In this document: one piece after another, positions 60,185-64,000 of the stretch | Layout of the letters: each line of letters opens with the position of its first letter | How positions within the stretch are numbered: the stretch's first letter is position 1 | NCBI GenBank assembly: GCA_963513935.1 | Contig: OY740769.1 | Coordinates: forward strand, 74,355,712 to 74,419,711 | Direction: 5' to 3' | DNA from: Aphrophora alni | Taxonomy: Eukaryota > Arthropoda > Insecta > Hemiptera > Aphrophoridae | DNA length: 64,000 nucleotides | Translations under genes and position numbers: made by a program | The notes under the pieces: generated by a model | Databases searched by the model: none | What the model was told of the DNA's origin: nothing | What the model saw: only the letters and a program-made list of their open reading frames with translations

Positions 60185-61414
60185 TGAAGAGTTTCACTCT
60201 TTCGACGTTCCTGAAGTTCTCCAATTTTTACGGAAAGTTGTCTACCAACTTATTCCTTAAGTTTCAATGTCATTTCTTCTTTAATAACTTAATATTTCTT
60301 TTTATTTGGATATCATCATCTTCTATAACATTTTGTAACTATACTTCTTCATTTCATTTATTTAACTTCCTTTATTTATCAATTAGTCCTTTGTAGTCCT
60401 TAATTAATTCATCTTAAGGGTTGGTGTATTTGGTTGAGATTTGTGATGTCATGGTCTATCATCATCGCTTAGAGTTTAACCTGTTCGTTCCTATAAAAGT
60501 TTTCTAAAGCTCAGTTTGATCGATTTATCTACAAATCTCCATATCTTTTGAAAGGCCTCCCATCACTTTTCTTCATTCTGTTTTCAGATTCTTGATCTCC
60601 AGGTTTTGTGTTCACGTACAAAATTGATTCGTATTTATTTGTACAACACTAATTTTCCGAGATAAGGCCCTTTTTCATATTTCATGATGTTCTCATTTAG
60701 ATTTTCAAATTTTCTTCTTATTGTTCACTCAGATCTATGAAGAAATTTTTTTTTTTATCATCTTCAACGACGCCTAGTTTTTTAATTATCACACTTCAAA
60801 GTTCATGGTTTTTCAGAATTCACTTGTTTATTTTTCAACTCTGTCATTTAACTAAATACATAATAATTAAATTTAACAAATTTGCTTGATCTTACATAAT
60901 ATATATTTACTTTATTTTCATTTAACTACTTTAAAATTAACGAAATTTCTTTTTATTTTAGTATAATTTAAATTGACTGAATTTCAGATTTCATTCACAC
61001 TTACTCCAAAACGATTACTATGATTTTACTCAGATTCTCATACTTCATGTATTTTTACTCTTATTAGTTTTCCACTCTTACTTTAATTTTTTATTTATTG
61101 AAACTTATTTATTGAGCAAAAACTATAAAAAATCACTTTTTACACTTTAGACTACTTTTAAGTATACATTATTTTTGTAATTGATTATTGGTTAGCACCA
61201 CATTCAACCTTTAACCTTTCTTGTACTATCTTTCAAATTTTGTATTTGTTTATGGTTTACATTATAGTTTTTTTCTGATATCTACTTTTTTTTAAATAAC
61301 TTCTGTTCTTTATTTAATTTCAAATTTATTTTTAAGCATTCTTACTCAGTAACTACTCCTTAATAACATGTAATTATAAAATTGATAATTTTTAATACAA
61401 AACCCTTTATTCTG
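60185..61414. other. T-rich intronic or upstream DNA, no recognised content
   Basis: About 1.2 kb with a marked T/C bias on the plus strand. No trx exon recognised. Confidence 0.4.
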
Positions 61415-61418
61415 TTAA

Positions 61419-63223
61419 CCCTGGCTATTGAAATTGTGTATACAACTCATAACTTGTCTGGATCTAACAAATCTACAGTGACACTATTCTATTCAACGAT
61501 TCTTCATCTTACAATCTGTGCTTTCCAAATATTTCTAACTGTTATAGTGTTTAATCTACAAAAATTAAACAAAAACAAATTTTAACATCTTTTATAGCCT
61601 AAAAATCTTCTTCTTTTTTTTAAATTCAACTTTGAGCCCAGTAAATGATATTGTATCAGAATGTGTTATAGATCTTATATAAGTAATGTTTCAAGCTTTC
61701 ATAATCATGTAACCAAAATTCTATACAGCAAAAGGTAAAACTTAAAAATATCAATGTAGTTTGTGCGTTTTGGCATCAGAGAGTAGCATCTGTGCGTTTT
61801 GGTCCATCGTAATATAACAAAATATGGCCTCCATGTTTATATAGTTTTTTTAATGATAATACTCATCCAAATACCTAAAGTTGACAAATTTATAGTAATT
61901 TTCTTCCTCTTTTGAAATACATGTTCCAAATTATCGTAGGTGCCTTAGTTATGAGATAATATACATTATACAAAGCTGTATGTCAAATATCGATTAGTAA
62001 TATTTTCATTTTTTGGACGACCTTTATAGCATTGTAGAGTAGAATTTCAGAACTGTCGAAAGTTTTATTCCATTCCTCTGTCCACCTAATATTTAGAACT
62101 GGAATGATACAAGGAAACTAGTAAACAAACTTGTCTGGTGACTTTCTTCATTTAGTTGAGTTGTATCAAAGCAATCTGAAGCTAAGCGTTGTGTAGGCAC
62201 ATCTAACGGCGCAGTATATAGTTGTTTTGATAGTTTTATGGATTTTAATTTATTGTGAATTATTTATTAAATTTTGTTGATATGTGTTGTTAAAGATTTA
62301 TTATCACAACTATATTCTATAACTATTGTTAAGTGTTGAAATAGTCTAAACACATTTTTATGCAATTTTATTGGTGAGATTTTGTGTGTGACGTGAAGAC
62401 AATTTTACTAATTCTTGATTACTTTATTAAAAATGTATCATTGTAGAAAATGTATAAATTCATAGTTCAATTTAAAAGTACATTTCTCTAAACAATGGTT
62501 ATACAACAAGTTGTATTTTGCACAATATTAATATTTTTGGTGAATTTATAAAAATAATCCTAACTTTTTTTTTCCATCATAAAAATTGATTTTTCAACAA
62601 GTCAATTTTATAAATTGATTAATATTTTTATCAATTTTATTCACAACTATATTACAAAACTTTTGTATATATATTTGAAAAAAATTAGTTATTTGGTAAA
62701 TATAGGCTTTTATGTGTAACTAAGGGTTCGGTTATTGCACGAATTTTTGATTACTGGCATACTTACTCCAAAACCTTTACATCTAAATTTTTATTCATTA
62801 AACACATATATTTCTAAGAAAAGTGTTATATAACAAGTTGTGTTTTGCGTAATATTAATATTTTTGGTAAATTTTTCAAAATTCTAACTTTTCAGGAAGT
62901 TTTTTTTTTTTTTTTTTTTTTTTTTTCATCATAAAGGTTGATTTTTCAACAAGTAAATTTTATATTTATATTTTCAAGTAATTTATATTTTTGTATCAAC
63001 AATTTATTCACAACTATATTACAATACTTTTGGCAATTATGAAATTTAAAAAAAGTTTATTCAATTTCACTTTTTCATTATAGATAAATTCTATACATCT
63101 TTCTGAGAAAAATGATATAAAACAAGTTGTGTTTTCTATAATATTACTATTTTTTATGAATAATTGTGAGTTTTTAAAAAAAGGAGCAAAATGAAATCCA
63201 ATAGCATTCCCACTTAGAGGGGG
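61419..63223 (+). mobile_element. Fourth piggyBac-related element, truncated left end
   Basis: TTAA lies at 61415-61418 and 63224-63227. The segment 61440-62350 aligns with 18190-19150 and 23110-24000 (CTTTCATAA, TAGCCTAAAAAT, GTAATGTTTCAA blocks). Its right part has CACAACTATATTACAA and ATTCTATACATCTTTCTGAG blocks of the right arm. The transposase is absent. The right tip is CCCCCTCTAAGTGGG (inverted). The left subterminal palindrome region is missing, so the left end may be a truncation beside a chance TTAA. Confidence 0.6.
62901..62926. repeat. Poly(T) tract
   Basis: About 26 consecutive T inside the piggyBac-related element. Confidence 0.9.
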
Positions 63224-63775
63224 TTAAATACAATGAAATTTTTAAAGAATTTGTCAAGGCCAATACAATGTAAACAATTGGCTCCTAGCTGCTAAATAAA
63301 CAAAACACTATGTAATAACAGGGCCGCAGTGCTGAACGAAACCACTTGCATAGTAGAGCATAAGATTGCATTTGGTATTATGAGTGAGAGAGAAAGTTCT
63401 GAGTAGTAGTGGGGATGGGAGCAGTGTGTGGTGATACCAACCAATATAGATGCGCTAGATTTAGCAAATCCCTCACAATTATAATTGTTTCACACAGATT
63501 CTTGATTGATTTTCAGTGAATCTCTCTTAGATCTTCTGTTATATGATTAAAAACAATCTTTTCATTATTTTGTATAATCATCGCCGCATCTAGCGATGAC
63601 CTGACACATTGACACTGTTATCTAGCAAACTTCCCAATAATCTCAATCAATAATTTGACTCTTTTACAATATTGTTAATTATTTGCTATATTAAGTATTT
63701 ATATTTTGTATAAAATAATGTACCATAATTAATTGAAACTCATTATTTTTTCATGTCCTAGTAATTTGTGTGTTA

Positions 63776-64000
63776 TCAAGCTAAACTGATTTTTGAGAAG
63801 TTGAAAGAAGAAGCTAGGGAGATAGCCAAAGATGAAAACTTTGTAACCAGTAATGGTTGGTTCAGCCGATTTAAAACTCACTGCAATTGGCACAGCATCG
63901 TGTAGAGCAAGTGCCGATAAACAGGGTGTGTCTTACTTTCCTAACACACTCGAGGTTATGATATCAGTCAAACCATATTTAACACGGACGAGACCCGCCT
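63776..64000 (+). pseudogene. Tigger/pogo-type transposase fragment at right edge
   Basis: Plus-strand reading KLIFEKLKEEAREIAKDE with FVTSNGWFSRFKTH matches the CENP-B-type DNA-binding helix region (family pattern ASNGWLxRFKxR). After a stop near 63902, IFNTDETRL appears in another frame at the edge, the first catalytic Asp motif. The element continues beyond the window. Confidence 0.75.

Overview
The window is AT-rich animal DNA, almost certainly from an insect. A hemipteran-type genome is plausible, but the species cannot be fixed from sequence alone. It is dominated by one host gene on the minus strand: the C-terminal half of trithorax (trx, the KMT2A/B orthologue, a histone H3K4 methyltransferase). 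Nine coding exons can be placed between 59245 and 1336. Every one of the eight junctions has GT/AG splice sites and a consistent reading phase. In gene order they encode PHD1, PHD2, PHD3 (three exons), the bromodomain-like region, the extended PHD4, FYRN, a long disordered middle, FYRC, the WDR5-binding Win motif and most of the SET domain. The last catalytic SET segment and the post-SET cysteines lie beyond base 1. The N-terminal exons lie beyond base 64000, or were not recognised in the last 4.7 kb.

The introns (7.7, 15.1, 8.4 and 15.0 kb for the largest) are packed with transposable elements. From left to right: a ruined piggyBac transposase (230-1050); a 1.7-kb non-autonomous piggyBac element (7497-9229); a mariner-like element with unusually long terminal inverted repeats (9310-11669); a LINE RNase H fragment (13.1-13.6 kb); an inverted-repeat-bounded Penelope-like element (15.9-17.1 kb); a hAT-like MITE interrupted by a piggyBac deletion derivative (17869-20177); a complete 5.2-kb piggyBac element with a twice-frameshifted transposase (22868-28068); further Penelope, LINE and Tigger/pogo fragments (28-44 kb); TTAA-bounded MITEs at 47815-48270 and 55497-56211; a decayed LINE with reverse transcriptase and RNase H (52.1-54.4 kb); another LINE fragment (57.4-58.4 kb); a fold-back element (59.6 kb); a fourth piggyBac-related copy (61.4-63.2 kb); and a Tigger fragment running off the right edge.

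Three observations stand out. The trx middle region carries three closely spaced Taspase1-type sites, each inside a repeated acidic unit. The piggyBac copies form a donor/derivative series: one derivative has lost almost exactly the transposase frame just after its start codon, and the copies share a subterminal palindrome although their outermost ends differ. A piggyBac derivative sits at a TTAA inside a hAT-like MITE, which gives a relative insertion order. No bacterial-type operons, CRISPR arrays or convincing RNA genes were seen, and no second intact host gene.
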